Assembly: GCA_030263535.1 (NCBI GenBank)
Contig: SZPB01000001.1
Span: 16,896-80,895, forward strand
Source: Cytophagia bacterium CHB2
Lineage (GTDB): Bacteria > Zhuqueibacterota > Zhuqueibacteria > Zhuqueibacterales > Zhuqueibacteraceae
Direction of reading: 5' to 3'
DNA length: 64,000 nucleotides
Shown here: positions 1-9,146 of the stretch, piece by piece
Layout of the letters: the number at the start of each line of letters is the position of its first letter
How positions within the stretch are numbered: position 1 is the stretch's first letter
Translations under genes and position numbers: made by a program
Notes under the pieces: model-generated
The model's database searches: none
Told to the model about the DNA's origin: nothing
What the model saw: only the letters and a program-made list of their open reading frames with translations

Positions 1-1
1 C

Positions 2-172
2 CTGCAGGCCTTGAGCCATCAGAATATTCTCCGCCGCGGCTTTGCATTAGTTTTTAAAGATGATTCAGGTTCGCTTGTCAGCGCAGCCGCACAGTTGCAG
101 CCGGAAGATAGGATTCGTCTGCAATTTGCTGAAGGTCAGGCGCATGCTACGGTTCAAAGCAACCAACCTTAA
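2..172 (+). CDS. xseA: Exodeoxyribonuclease VII large subunit, C-terminal end (5' truncated by window)
   Basis: Frame 2 is open from the window edge to a TAA at 170-172 and gives 56 residues that match the end of XseA: a Leu-Ser motif followed by ILRRGFALV, then a short 'DDSGSLVSAA' turn and a final 'PEDRIRLQFAEG...A.V' strand pair. In the family this corresponds to the conserved 'LSPLATLxRGYAIV...GDxIxxxLxDG' tail of the nuclease that, with XseB, degrades single-stranded DNA to oligonucleotides. The rest of the gene lies before the window. No xseB-like reading frame follows in the next 140 bases, although xseB often sits directly downstream. Confidence 0.82.
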   Translation: MQALSHQNILRRGFALVFKDDSGSLVSAAAQLQPEDRIRLQFAEGQAHATVQSNQP

Positions 173-309
173 TCTCTGCCGCGTCAATTTCCTTATCAAA
201 CCGCAAATTGTAAGGTTTGCCGGTACCTTTCGTTGTGACTTTTTGGGCACGAACGGCAGCATCCGTTCGGTTTGCATGACATCTCGATGAATTCGAAAGG
301 CACCTCCTC

Positions 310-747
310 ATGCGGTTCATTTGTCTGTTTCTCCTGACACTCGCGCTGCTTGGCTGCGGTGGTACACGAAATCAAACAAGTTTATCCGAATTACAAAACT
401 GGGCCGGCACCTGGCAGGGCAAGGGTATTCGCGAAAATCGTGCTGATCCCGTGCGCGATTGGACCCTGAAGCTGACGATAAAGAACAATCGTCTCACCGG
501 GTTCATGCAAGACGATGGCGGCGAAATGGGAAAACAAAATCTCAATAAGATTCGTTTGCACGGCGGTATATTGACGTTCAATTTGAATTTCGAATCCGCG
601 CGCGGCTTGCAAGTGACTTATCGTCATGAGGCCGTGTTAAAGGGCGATAAGATCTTGAGTGAATTCAAGGGCCGTGAAGGCGGGCGTTCATTCCAGGGCA
701 AATGGGAGGCCGTCAAAACCGCTGAAGACGACAGCACTCACAACTGA
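310..747 (+). CDS. Small predicted lipoprotein, function unknown
   Basis: A 145-aa protein with a lipoprotein signal: basic MRF start, hydrophobic stretch and lipobox LLGC with the acylated Cys at residue 16. The mature part (about residues 30-140) is rich in alternating polar/hydrophobic strands (for example WAGTWQGKGI, RLTGFMQDDGG, LKGDKILSEFKG) that look like a small lipocalin-like or beta-sandwich fold of the 'extracellular lipid/ligand binding' type; this is only an impression. AGGCACCTCCTC just upstream gives no clear Shine-Dalgarno. It is followed by a terminator at 929-961. The exact role is unknown. Confidence 0.72.
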   Translation: MRFICLFLLTLALLGCGGTRNQTSLSELQNWAGTWQGKGIRENRADPVRDWTLKLTIKNNRLTGFMQDDGGEMGKQNLNKIRLHGGILTFNLNFESARGLQVTYRHEAVLKGDKILSEFKGREGGRSFQGKWEAVKTAEDDSTHN

Positions 748-1146
748 AAATCCCGCCAAGCAACTTCGCACGTTTTATTCCATCACCCGGCAGCCCTAGC
801 GTCGAGACTCAAGTTATTGTTGGGATTCAAGAAGCCGGCGCCGCGCTTCGATCTCTTTCGTATCTATGTAAATTGAACAGCTATGCCGGCGATTCTTGAG
901 TCGCACAACAACTTAAACGGAAGTGAACAACGCCGCTTGCTGAAACGATCGCGGCGTTTTTGATTCTTGACAATAGGCCGGCGAGAACACGATACAATCA
1001 TCTGAAAAAGTGTCAACCTCGTAATCTTGTCGCCGGCTGCCATTTTTCACCTTGCGTTTGGAACAGAAAAAAAATAGATTCGCCGTTACCAAAAATCAGA
1101 CGTCACACCAGCGTTTGCATCCTTAATAGGATTAAAGGATCTAAAC
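748..1146. other. Intergenic region, one terminator only
   Basis: About 400 bases between the lipoprotein gene and the 128-aa unknown gene. The only structure I can support is the terminator hairpin at 929-961. No convincing coding frame or promoter box was seen. Confidence 0.5.
929..961 (+). terminator. Rho-independent terminator
   Basis: A perfect 8-bp stem AACGCCGC (929-936) / GCGGCGTT (951-958) with a 14-nt loop is followed by a run of T to 961. It would end transcription of the xseA/lipoprotein unit. Confidence 0.75.
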
Positions 1147-1533
1147 ATGACGGACAACATCGAACAGCAACTCATCGACGATCACCCGCTCCAACCGGCC
1201 ATTATCGACGCAGCACCCGCGACAAAATACGAAAAGAGTAGCTCTTCCCTTTCGCCGGACCAGATTTCACTCGAAGCTGTGATCAACGTTTTAGTGCAAC
1301 GCGGCATTTGCACCGAAGCCGAGCTCTTAACAGAAGAAAAAAGACTGCACGCCGTGCGCCAGACCATGGCGGGACTGGCCTTCGTCCCGGTGCAAACAAA
1401 ACACGGGAGGCAAACTCATCACAAGGAACATAGCGCTTTACGACATTGGGCTTCGCGACATCGCTGGTCGCGCCGGTTGGGCAGCACATTATTCGGCTGG
1501 AAGTGGCGAAAAATAAAAAATAATCCGGCTTGA
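1147..1533 (+). CDS. Hypothetical protein, 128 aa
   Basis: Not recognised. The start is supported by AAAGGAT about 8 bases upstream of ATG. The N-terminal half is acidic and Ser-rich; residues about 40-75 (SPDQISLEAVINVL, GICTEAELL, EEKRLHAVR) look like a short helical unit resembling the C-terminal helices seen in many small bacterial proteins that sense or bind partners. The C-terminal third is strongly basic (HHKEHSALRHWASRHRWSRR), suggesting nucleic-acid or membrane-surface contact. It stands alone between a terminator and the DASS transporter gene. Confidence 0.55.
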   Translation: MTDNIEQQLIDDHPLQPAIIDAAPATKYEKSSSSLSPDQISLEAVINVLVQRGICTEAELLTEEKRLHAVRQTMAGLAFVPVQTKHGRQTHHKEHSALRHWASRHRWSRRLGSTLFGWKWRKIKNNPA

Positions 1534-1700
1534 TCCATCGCACCGGTTGAATTGCGGACAGGCCCGGACCAACGATTGTAGCTCTTCGCGAGCTATCAGG
1601 CAATAAATTACCATGCCGTCGTTTCGCGCAGCCTTCCAGGTCTTGTTTACTTGCCGCATTCTAATCAACCTGCTGGTTTAATTTTTGGAAGATTACCTCA

Positions 1701-3260
1701 ATGGCTTCTAAGCCGCCAGTACCAGATGAAATGGCGAGCGGATATTTTGGCGCCCGCCGCAAAATCGGCTTGCTTGTTGGACCGTTGCTCTTTCTCATGC
1801 TCTTGTGGCCGCCGTTGACTCCCGAACTTTCACCAGAAGCGCGCAGCCTGCTCGCAATAAGCATGCTTATGGCCTTTTGGTGGATCACGGAAGCGATCCC
1901 GATGCCTGCGACTGCCTTGCTGCCCATGGTGTTGTTTCCATTTTTTGGCATTCTGCCGATGAAAGCAGTCACGGTGAATTATGGCGACGAGATTCTTTTT
2001 CTGTTTCTGGGCGGCTTCTTCATTGCCATGGCCATGCAAAAATGGAATCTCCATAAGCGGCTGGCGTTACGCATTATTCACCTGCTCGGAACGAGTCCGC
2101 GGCGTATGGTGTTGGGTTTCATGCTGGCAACGGCGTTTATCTCCATGTGGATTTCAAATACCGCCACGACGATGATGATGTATCCGATCACATTGGCCGT
2201 TATCTCCCAACTTGAAACAAGTGAGAGCGGGCACACGGCTGCCAGCCTCCACAATTTGCGCACGTGTTTGATGCTCAGCATCGCCTATGCCTCGAATATC
2301 GGCGGCATGGGCACATTATTGGGAACGGCGCCCAATTTGATCTTTGCCAGCAATGTCAAAAAGCTTTTTCCACAAGCACCCGAAATTGATTTCATAACGT
2401 GGGCAAGCTTTGGCATTCCGACCGTCATCATGTTCATCCCGCTCGTATGGTTGTTCATGACGCGAGTTTTATTTCCCCTCAAGATGGAGAGTTCACCGGC
2501 AACCGGCGCCGTGATCGCGGATGAGTTGCACAAGCTCGGCCGCATGGAGCGAGGCGAGCGCCTGACGCTGATAATCTTCGTACTGGCAGCGCTGGCCTGG
2601 ATTTTTCGCATCGATATTGATTTGGGGCTTTTTTGCATTCCCGGTTGGGCCAGCGCGTTCGATCTGCAAAACCATGTAGCAGATTCGACCGTCGCCATGG
2701 TCGCCGGCCTGCTGCTGTTTCTGATACCCGTCAACTGGAAACGCGGCGAATTCTTGCTCGACTGGGAAACCGCGGTGAGAGTGCCGTGGGGGTTGTTGCT
2801 CTTTTTCGGCGGCGGGCTTGCGCTTTCAGCCGCATTTGTTTCGACGGGATTGTCGCAATGGCTGGGCGAACGCCTGCAATTGCTGTCCGGCATGCCGCCG
2901 CTGCTGATGATTTTGTTGATTTGCGCGGCCATCACGTTTTTTACTGAAGTCAATTCCAACACGGCAACGGCAACGATCTTCATACCCATCGCAGCCGCCA
3001 CGGCCCAGGCGATGCAAATAAATCCCTTGCCGCTCATGATCGCGGTTGCGGTATCCTCCTCCTGCGCGTTCATGCTGCCGGTTGCCACTGCGCCGAATGC
3101 CATAATCTTTGCATCCGGTTATGTCTCAGTTCCACAAATGGCAAAAACCGGATTTTGGTTTAATTTGATCGGCATCTTCATCGTGACGCTGGCGATCTAT
3201 TTTGGCCTGGAAATGGCGTTTGAGGTTGATTGGAATCAATTCCCCGAATGGGCAAGATAG
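1701..3260 (+). CDS. DASS/SLC13 family sodium-coupled di/tricarboxylate transporter
   Basis: A 519-aa integral membrane protein of the divalent anion:Na+ symporter family, importing dicarboxylates such as succinate, malate or citrate (the substrate cannot be read from sequence). Both family-defining SNT sodium/substrate motifs are present: S152-N153-T154 (ISNTATT) and S419-N420-T421 (NSNTATA), in the two inverted structural repeats. About ten or more hydrophobic helices are visible, and the ends ...MLPVATAPNAIIFASGYV (about 458-475) match the conserved DASS C-terminal signature. Length is usual for bacterial members. A weak GGAAG precedes the ATG. It seems to be transcribed alone. Confidence 0.93.
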   Translation: MASKPPVPDEMASGYFGARRKIGLLVGPLLFLMLLWPPLTPELSPEARSLLAISMLMAFWWITEAIPMPATALLPMVLFPFFGILPMKAVTVNYGDEILFLFLGGFFIAMAMQKWNLHKRLALRIIHLLGTSPRRMVLGFMLATAFISMWISNTATTMMMYPITLAVISQLETSESGHTAASLHNLRTCLMLSIAYASNIGGMGTLLGTAPNLIFASNVKKLFPQAPEIDFITWASFGIPTVIMFIPLVWLFMTRVLFPLKMESSPATGAVIADELHKLGRMERGERLTLIIFVLAALAWIFRIDIDLGLFCIPGWASAFDLQNHVADSTVAMVAGLLLFLIPVNWKRGEFLLDWETAVRVPWGLLLFFGGGLALSAAFVSTGLSQWLGERLQLLSGMPPLLMILLICAAITFFTEVNSNTATATIFIPIAAATAQAMQINPLPLMIAVAVSSSCAFMLPVATAPNAIIFASGYVSVPQMAKTGFWFNLIGIFIVTLAIYFGLEMAFEVDWNQFPEWAR

Positions 3261-3459
3261 CCAGTGAACATCGTAACAGCTTTTTTGATATGAATTGTTC
3301 TATTTAAATTCATCACTTTTCCTGAACGCAAAGCCCGCCGTGATCGCGCAACGGTTACGATATTCAATTTCTTGATCATACCATACGTTCGAGCCTTGCG
3401 ATTTAGTTAACAATTCCAGGAAATTTATCCTCACTCAGGATGCATCAGAAGGATTCGAT

Positions 3460-5391
3460 ATGCACGTTTTCATGTTGCCTCGCGCCGCTGCGAAGGAATT
3501 GCACCGCCCGACTCGCCTTTCACACTTCCCCCAAACGCTGGCCTGGTGTTTACTCACGTTAAGCACGGTTTTCGCCGCCGCACCCGGCCGTGCACAAGAA
3601 GAACCGGATAGCACACAAAATCAAAGTGGCGTCGAGTTGCGCGGACAAATGCTGCTCTTGCATTTTGTCGAAAATGAGCGGCAGCCGGGTTTTGCCGCGG
3701 TCGCCGCGCGCTATGCCACCGGCGAACGCGTGAATGAAGCGCATCGCATGCTGGAAGAGTTGCTGACGCGGCCCAATTCCGAACCGGCAAACGCTTTCTA
3801 CCGCATTGCAACCTACCTCTTTGGCCGGCAAAACCTGCCGTATGGCCTTGCCGAAAATATCAAACGTTCCCTCTCCCAGGTGCCGACCTTGCGTGGCGAG
3901 GCGGAACACGAATGGCATATGTATTATGCCGCATTGTTGCTCGCTTCCGAAACCTGGCCGGATACGCCTGCGGAGCAATGGTTTAACGGAAAATCCTCTG
4001 CAGAAAATATGCGCGAAGCCAAGGATTACTTCACCGCCTGGATTAATCAAGTCATCACCAGCGGCCAAAGCGAATATGATTCACCGCAATTTATGCCCGC
4101 TTTTTTTGCCTCCCTCGCGCTTATGCACGAGTTTACGCGCGACGATCTTTTTCGTAAGCGCCTGAACGTCATGCTGAATTTGCTCATGCTTGATTTCGCT
4201 TCCGAGCATTTAGACGGCTTGTATGCCGGCGCGCACAGCCGGATTTCCGAAGCGCAAATCATGTCCCCGCGTGAAACGTTGAGCGCAGGCTTTGCCTGGT
4301 TATATTTCGGCACCGGCAAAATGGTGCCCAGCCCGGAACTATTGTTTGCCTCGCTCAGCAGTTTCGAACTGGCGAGCGTAATTTTGGAGATGGCGACGAA
4401 CCGCGATCCGCTCGGCGGCTATGTTCATCTCGAACGCAAGCATGCCGGCCGTTTCCTGCGCACCGCGCCAAAGCAGGAGAATAATGTCGGTAAATATGCC
4501 TATGTCACGCGGCAGTATATTCTGGGCTCCATTCAAGGCGGATTGTATTATCCCACGTTTCAACATTCCTGGGGATTGACGTACCTGTCCTCGACCGACG
4601 ATCGTCCAATACTCTTCATCACCTACCCCTCCACAACTGCGCGCGAGCTGGCGTTGTTTCGCACGGAAGAGCCGCGCATTCTGCTTGCCGAAGCCAATTC
4701 GCCGCGCGGCCGTTTGGCGCAGGAGATCAAGCTCACCGGCGCTTCAGCTTATGAACGTTTGTTTCAACATCGCAATGTTTTGATCGGATTATATGATGCG
4801 CCCGACTCTTCCAGGCAAGTGCGGCTGAACGGTTTTTTCTCCGATGATCTGCAGAACTTTTCCTCCGCGGTGACGGAGAGCAAGGATTTCCTGCCGCCGG
4901 ATTGGATTTTCTGCCGCGCCGAGGATACTTACATCGCAGTTCTGCCGATGCAGCCCTACCGTTTTGAAAAAATTCCTGACGGCAAATTGTTTGTTTCGGA
5001 AGGCCGTCGCAACGGCTTCGTGATCGAAGTCAGCACGCCGCTGGAAAATGAGAATTTTGAAGAATTCCAGCGCCGTGTGCGCGAGGTTGGCCGGCTCGAA
5101 ATCAAACGCGATATCGACGCTACCAATCGCATCAAATACACCACGAGCTATGGCGATCGCATGTTGTTTTCGTATAACGCCGCAACCGGCGATGTCCGCC
5201 GCATTTTGAATGATTTTCCGGTGCGCACCGACGCCTACCCCCTGTTTGACAACCAATTTCTGAAATTCTATCCCGACCAAAAACGCCTGGCATTGCGCGT
5301 CAACAACCAATGGCTCGAGCTCGATTTCGTCAAATGGGAAGTTACGCAACGTGTGAGTGAGATTACCGACGAGTTGAAAGCAAATTGGTAA
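3460..5391 (+). CDS. Large secreted protein of unknown function, possibly alpha/alpha-toroid
   Basis: A 643-aa protein with an N-terminal export signal: a basic n-region of some 25 residues, hydrophobic TLAWCLLTLSTVFAAA and a likely cut after GRA near residue 45. Residues 50-340 are almost entirely amphipathic helices (MLEELLTR, MREAKDYFTAWINQV, LNVMLNLLMLDFA), followed by a beta-rich second half (about 370-640). A helical toroid plus a beta-sandwich is the architecture of heparinase/alginate-lyase-like proteins, and ERKHAGRF...YVTRQYILGSI is reminiscent of them, but I see no certain catalytic set, so the function stays open. An internal ATG at codon 5 is an alternative start. Confidence 0.6.
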   Translation: MHVFMLPRAAAKELHRPTRLSHFPQTLAWCLLTLSTVFAAAPGRAQEEPDSTQNQSGVELRGQMLLLHFVENERQPGFAAVAARYATGERVNEAHRMLEELLTRPNSEPANAFYRIATYLFGRQNLPYGLAENIKRSLSQVPTLRGEAEHEWHMYYAALLLASETWPDTPAEQWFNGKSSAENMREAKDYFTAWINQVITSGQSEYDSPQFMPAFFASLALMHEFTRDDLFRKRLNVMLNLLMLDFASEHLDGLYAGAHSRISEAQIMSPRETLSAGFAWLYFGTGKMVPSPELLFASLSSFELASVILEMATNRDPLGGYVHLERKHAGRFLRTAPKQENNVGKYAYVTRQYILGSIQGGLYYPTFQHSWGLTYLSSTDDRPILFITYPSTTARELALFRTEEPRILLAEANSPRGRLAQEIKLTGASAYERLFQHRNVLIGLYDAPDSSRQVRLNGFFSDDLQNFSSAVTESKDFLPPDWIFCRAEDTYIAVLPMQPYRFEKIPDGKLFVSEGRRNGFVIEVSTPLENENFEEFQRRVREVGRLEIKRDIDATNRIKYTTSYGDRMLFSYNAATGDVRRILNDFPVRTDAYPLFDNQFLKFYPDQKRLALRVNNQWLELDFVKWEVTQRVSEITDELKANW

Positions 5392-5603
5392 TCTAGGGAA
5401 ACAAAAATTCACCTTGAAATTGTTCAACATTTCATCGCTTTATCTTAAACGAGAGGTAAGCAACCGGCGTTTTTATCCCAGATTTAAGCTTGCTTTAATA
5501 GGCGGCCAAGATTATATTTGCGCACGTTCGTTTACCTTGTTGGATATATTTGGCATGTTATGAGAGCAAAATAGCACAGAATCCCAAGGGAGGAGGAAGC
5601 AAG

Positions 5604-6788
5604 TTGGATTTATTTGACAAGTGTCGCAAATTCACCCGCGCCCAGGAAGCCATTGCCGAGGGTTGGTATCCTTATTTTCAAGCCATTTCATCCGGCGCCG
5701 ATATTGAAGTCACCATTCGCGGCCATCGTTTAATCATGGCCGGCTCCAATAATTATCTCGGCCTCACCCAAGATCCCCGCGTCAAAGAAGCTGTCATCAA
5801 AGCCGTGCAAGAATTCGGCTCCGGCTGCACCGGTTCGCGCTTTCTCAACGGCACGCTCGAACTGCACGAAGAGCTGGAGAAGCGGCTTGCGAAATTCATG
5901 CAGCGCGAAGCGGCATTATGTTTTTCCACCGGTTTTCAAACCAACCTCGGTGTGATCAGTACGCTGGTGGGTAAAGGCGATATCATCTTCGCCGATCGCG
6001 CGAATCACGCCAGCATTGTGGACGGCTGCCGCCTCTCACTCGGCCAGGTCGTGCGTTTCCGCCACAACGACATGGATCATCTTGAGCGCCTTTTGAACAA
6101 GCATCAAGATGCTCCCGGCAAGCTCATTATCGTTGATGGCGTTTTCAGCATGGAAGGTGATATTGCTGATTTGCCCGGCCTCGTCAATCTCGCGGAAAAA
6201 TATCACGCGCGCATTCTGGTGGATGATGCCCATTCCGTCGGCGTATTGGGTAAACATGGCCGCGGCACGGCCGAGCATTTCGGTTTGGAGAAAAAAGTCG
6301 ATGTCGTGCTGGGCACGTTCAGCAAATCATTTGTGTCGATTGGCGGATTTGTTGCGGGTGATGCTTATGTCATTGACTACATCAAGCATCATGCGCGTTC
6401 TCTCATTTTTTCGGCGAGCATGCCGCCGGCGGCCACCGCCGCGGTGCTGGCGGCCTTGACGATCTTGGAAGAGGAGCCGCAACGCCTGGAATGGCTTTGG
6501 CGCAACGTGCACAAAGTCAAAACCGCTTTTGATGAACTCGGTTTCAACACCGGCGGAACGCAGACGCCAATCATTCCGATTCACGTCGGCGAAGACATGA
6601 AAACATTTGAATTTTGGAAATTGTTGTTCCAAAACGGCATCTTCACCAACCCCGTCATCACGCCAGCGGTGCCCGCAGGCCAGGGCTTGATTCGCACGAG
6701 TTACATGGCCACGCACACCGACGAACATCTCGATTACATCATCAGTCAATGCGCGCTTGCCGGACGGCAATTCGGCTTGATTCCCTGA
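5604..6788 (+). CDS. Alpha-oxoamine synthase, serine palmitoyltransferase-like
   Basis: A PLP enzyme of the AOS family (BioF, KBL, SPT) that condenses an amino acid with an acyl-CoA. The TTG at 5604 is the best start: AGGAGG lies at 5591-5596, 7 bases upstream, giving 394 aa; an ATG at 5550 has no such site. Visible motifs: GSNNYLGL near the start, GSGCTGSRFLNGT, LCFSTGFQTN, DDAHSVGVLGKHGRG and the PLP lysine in GTFSKSF. The N-terminal 'YPYFQAI.....V.I.GH..IMAGSNNYLGL' pattern and length resemble bacterial (Bacteroides-type) serine palmitoyltransferases more than BioF. Family membership is certain; SPT activity is inferred. The following GNAT-like gene may belong to the same pathway. Confidence 0.85.
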   Translation: MDLFDKCRKFTRAQEAIAEGWYPYFQAISSGADIEVTIRGHRLIMAGSNNYLGLTQDPRVKEAVIKAVQEFGSGCTGSRFLNGTLELHEELEKRLAKFMQREAALCFSTGFQTNLGVISTLVGKGDIIFADRANHASIVDGCRLSLGQVVRFRHNDMDHLERLLNKHQDAPGKLIIVDGVFSMEGDIADLPGLVNLAEKYHARILVDDAHSVGVLGKHGRGTAEHFGLEKKVDVVLGTFSKSFVSIGGFVAGDAYVIDYIKHHARSLIFSASMPPAATAAVLAALTILEEEPQRLEWLWRNVHKVKTAFDELGFNTGGTQTPIIPIHVGEDMKTFEFWKLLFQNGIFTNPVITPAVPAGQGLIRTSYMATHTDEHLDYIISQCALAGRQFGLIP

Positions 6789-6816
6789 TCGCCATTTCGA
6801 CCTTCCTGCATTTAAA

Positions 6817-6839
6817 CTGCCACGACCGGGTCGTGGCAG
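6817..6839. terminator. Strong intergenic hairpin without immediate T-run
   Basis: A perfect 10-bp stem CTGCCACGAC / GTCGTGGCAG with a 3-nt loop sits between the oxoamine synthase and the GNAT-like gene. There is no T-run directly after it (an AAAAATTTTT lies 12 bases on), so it may attenuate, stabilise the upstream mRNA or act as a weak terminator. Confidence 0.45.
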
Positions 6840-6878
6840 AAACCTTCCTCAAAAATTTTTCGCGAAGGGAGCCGCTCG

Positions 6879-8000
6879 GTGTCAAAAATTGATATCATGC
6901 CTGTTGACCATGCGCAAAAACTGCGTGATTTCATTCGTTTACCCTGGCAGATTTACCGCGGCGATCCGCATTGGGTGCCGCCGCTGATTATGGACATGAA
7001 GAAGCTGCTCGATAAAAAAAAGCATCCCTTCTTTCAACATTCTCAGGCCGAGTTTTTTCTGGCGCGGCGTAATGGCAAGTATGTCGGGCGCATCGCCGCA
7101 ATTCTCAACAACAATCATAATCGCTACTATCAAGACCAAACCGGCTTTTTTGGTTTCTTCGAAGCGATCAATGACCAGGAGGTTGCCAACGCTTTGTTCG
7201 AAACCGCGGCAAACTGGGTGCGGCAAAAGGGTATGAACGTGTTGCGCGGGCCGGCCAATTATTCAACCAATGAAACTGTCGGCCTACTGGTGGAGGGGTT
7301 TGATTTGCCGCCGGCAGTGATGATGACTTACAATCCGCGGTATTATGTCGAGCTGGTTGAAAAAGCCGGATTTGGCAAGGCTATGGATTTGTATGCCTGG
7401 TACATGACCACCGCCATCAGCATCAATCCCAAAATTTTGCGCATCGGCGAAAAAGTTCTTCAGGATCAAGGCATTGTTTTGCGCACGATCAATATGAAAA
7501 ATTTTTGGGAGGAAGTGCAGCTCATCAAGAAAATCTACAATGACGCGTGGAGCACAAATTGGGGATTTGTGCCCATGACGGATGCCGAATTTGATTTTCT
7601 TGCCAAAGATTTAAAGCCGGTGGTCGATCCGCGTCTGGTGTTGATTGTTGAAAAAAAAGGGGAGCCGGTGGGGTTTTCTCTTTCGTTGCCCAATTTCAAT
7701 CAAGCGCTGCAAAAGATCAATGGGCGGCTGCTGCCGTTTGGGATTTTCAAAGTCCTGTATCATTCCAGAAAGATCAAGACGCTGCGCGTGCTCACACTGG
7801 GTGTGATCAAAAGACTGCAGAATGTCAGCGGCATTGGCTCGGCGCTCTATATGGAAACCTACCGCCGGGGCGTCACAGCCGGTTTTGACAGCGGCGAGTT
7901 TTCCTGGACGCTTGAGAACAATGTTGCGATCAATCGCGGCATGCAATTGCTTGGCGCTGATCTCTATAAACGTTATCGCGTTTATGAAAAGCCGTTGTAG
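6879..8000 (+). CDS. GNAT-superfamily-like protein, candidate N-acyltransferase
   Basis: A 373-aa protein; GTG start with GAAGGGA 8 bases upstream. The first third (WQIYRGDPHWVPPL, AEFFLARRNGKYVGRIAAI) and the last third resemble the acyl-CoA N-acyltransferase fold of the large 'YghO-like' group of 370-380-aa proteins rather than small acetyltransferases. 'FDLPPAVMMTYNPRYY' in the middle is a typical conserved element of that group. Position directly after an SPT-like gene recalls bacterial sphingolipid loci, where a GNAT-like ceramide synthase acylates the product of SPT (known from Caulobacter spt/bcerS). The link here is by family and context only; the substrate is unknown. Confidence 0.65.
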   Translation: MSKIDIMPVDHAQKLRDFIRLPWQIYRGDPHWVPPLIMDMKKLLDKKKHPFFQHSQAEFFLARRNGKYVGRIAAILNNNHNRYYQDQTGFFGFFEAINDQEVANALFETAANWVRQKGMNVLRGPANYSTNETVGLLVEGFDLPPAVMMTYNPRYYVELVEKAGFGKAMDLYAWYMTTAISINPKILRIGEKVLQDQGIVLRTINMKNFWEEVQLIKKIYNDAWSTNWGFVPMTDAEFDFLAKDLKPVVDPRLVLIVEKKGEPVGFSLSLPNFNQALQKINGRLLPFGIFKVLYHSRKIKTLRVLTLGVIKRLQNVSGIGSALYMETYRRGVTAGFDSGEFSWTLENNVAINRGMQLLGADLYKRYRVYEKPL

Positions 8001-8018
8001 CCGAGTTTTGGAATACCA

Positions 8019-8369
8019 CTACGCCAGCCAGTATAAAAACCGGCCGCAATTTTCGCATACCAAAACTTCCTGGTCAGTGCGGCCGTGCGCGGTGATGGAG
8101 GTGGGCACGCGCATGAAGCAGCCCAAACAGGTGTCGTCTTTTACCGGCACAATGGCGCGTTTATAGCGCGAGCGCAGACGCTCGTAGTTGTTAAACAGCG
8201 GCTTTTTGATTTTGGCCGCCAGTTCTTCGCGCGCGCGCGTCAGCGTGGCCTTGCCTTCATTGTCAACTTCGAATCCCAGTTCTTTCACATCCTCGATTTC
8301 TTTAAGCATGATATCGAGATCTTGCAATGCAACGAGGAATTCGATCGGGGTTTTGATTTTTTCAGCCAT
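8019..8369 (-). CDS. C4 zinc-ribbon protein with helical N-terminus
   Basis: A 116-aa protein. Residues 1-75 form helices (EFLVALQDLDIMLKEIEDVKELG, TRAREELAAKIKKPLFNNYERLRSRY); the C-terminus has a zinc ribbon with two Cys pairs, CLGC and CENC, followed by GRFLYW. The form is that of the 'C4-type zinc ribbon' proteins with an N-terminal coiled coil, related in shape to DksA/TraR. The role is unknown, possibly nucleic acid or RNA polymerase contact. Its ATG shares one base with the stop of the PTS IIA gene (TAATG), so the two are translationally coupled at the end of the manC operon. Confidence 0.75.
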   Translation of the reverse strand: MAEKIKTPIEFLVALQDLDIMLKEIEDVKELGFEVDNEGKATLTRAREELAAKIKKPLFNNYERLRSRYKRAIVPVKDDTCLGCFMRVPTSITAHGRTDQEVLVCENCGRFLYWLA

Positions 8370-8827
8370 TAGTTTTTGAGAAGGTTGATGAAGTCAGAGA
8401 AGGATTTGACATTGCGGAATTTTTCACGTTCGCGGGAGTGACTCAGGATTTCGACCAGGCGGCCCAGCACCGGCAGGTACTTGTTATCGTGCTCTTGCGG
8501 CGGCGCGATAACCATGAAAACCAACTGAACCGGCTCGCCGTCCATCGCTTCCCACTCGATGCCCTTTTTGGAACAACCGAAGGCGATCATCAGCGTGGGC
8601 GCGGCCGTGCTGCGGCCGTGGGGAATTGCGATGCCGCGACCGATACCCGTGCTGCCGAGCTGCTCGCGGCGATGAATCATCTCGAGCACGATGGCGGGAT
8701 TGCGCACAAACCCGCTGCTCACAAAACAATCCACCAATTCTTCCAATGCGCCGTCTTTCGACTTGGCTTGCAGCGCGGGTACGAACAACGCTTCATTAAA
8801 AAACGGCACGAGATCCAGCTTATCCAT
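8369..8827 (-). CDS. PTS EIIA-fructose/nitrogen type domain protein (PtsN-like)
   Basis: A 152-aa single-domain EIIA of the mannitol/fructose/PtsN class. The phosphorylatable histidine is in the conserved 'GRGIAIPHGR' motif (about residues 63-72), and the preceding 'REQLGSTGIG' is the standard family element. The ending '...SFSDFINLLKN' is typical. No PTS permease or HPr gene is in the window, so it is more likely a regulatory PtsN-like protein than part of a sugar uptake system. It lies third in the manC operon, 8 bases after the 102-aa unknown gene. Confidence 0.88.
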   Translation of the reverse strand: MDKLDLVPFFNEALFVPALQAKSKDGALEELVDCFVSSGFVRNPAIVLEMIHRREQLGSTGIGRGIAIPHGRSTAAPTLMIAFGCSKKGIEWEAMDGEPVQLVFMVIAPPQEHDNKYLPVLGRLVEILSHSREREKFRNVKSFSDFINLLKN

Positions 8828-8835
8828 TTCCGCTC

Positions 8836-9144
8836 CTATGCACTTTCAAATGAGACTCCGTTCTGCTGCATGCCACCTTCATTGGCGGCCGGTGACGCTG
8901 TTGCGCCCACGATCACTTCCCGCAACGCCGGCACGATGAACACGTTTTCCAAATTCATCTGCGCCAACTCGCGCGCCAGTATTTTTATTTTCTGGCCCGC
9001 ATTCAGCGCGTTGTTGACGATCATCATCGGCTTATCTTTGACGCGGCAGTAGCCTCCAACAAAATCCCCTTTTTCGTAACGCAGGGTAACACCCAAACTA
9101 TCCAACAGCTTTTCCAGGCCCGGCAGAATTTCTTCTTCTTTCAT
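8836..9144 (-). CDS. Conserved-looking hypothetical protein, 102 aa
   Basis: Not recognised by name. The reading frame opens earlier (9225), but the natural start is the ATG at 9142-9144, two bases after the manC stop; this gives MKEEEILPGLEKLL. The protein has a helix, a beta-hairpin (VTLRYEKGDFVGGYCRVKDKPMMIV), another helix (LNAGQKIKILARELAQMNL) and a final strand 'NVFIVPALREVIV'. The layout resembles a small alpha/beta protein. It is embedded between manC and the PTS IIA gene, which makes a regulatory or sugar-nucleotide-related role possible, but nothing in the sequence proves it. Confidence 0.65.
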   Translation of the reverse strand: MKEEEILPGLEKLLDSLGVTLRYEKGDFVGGYCRVKDKPMMIVNNALNAGQKIKILARELAQMNLENVFIVPALREVIVGATASPAANEGGMQQNGVSFESA

Positions 9145-9146
9145 AA

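Noticed and set aside
960..1241. 93-codon plus-strand frame before the 128-aa gene
   Set aside because: It overlaps the 128-aa gene in another phase and has no ribosome site; the 1147 start has AAAGGAT.
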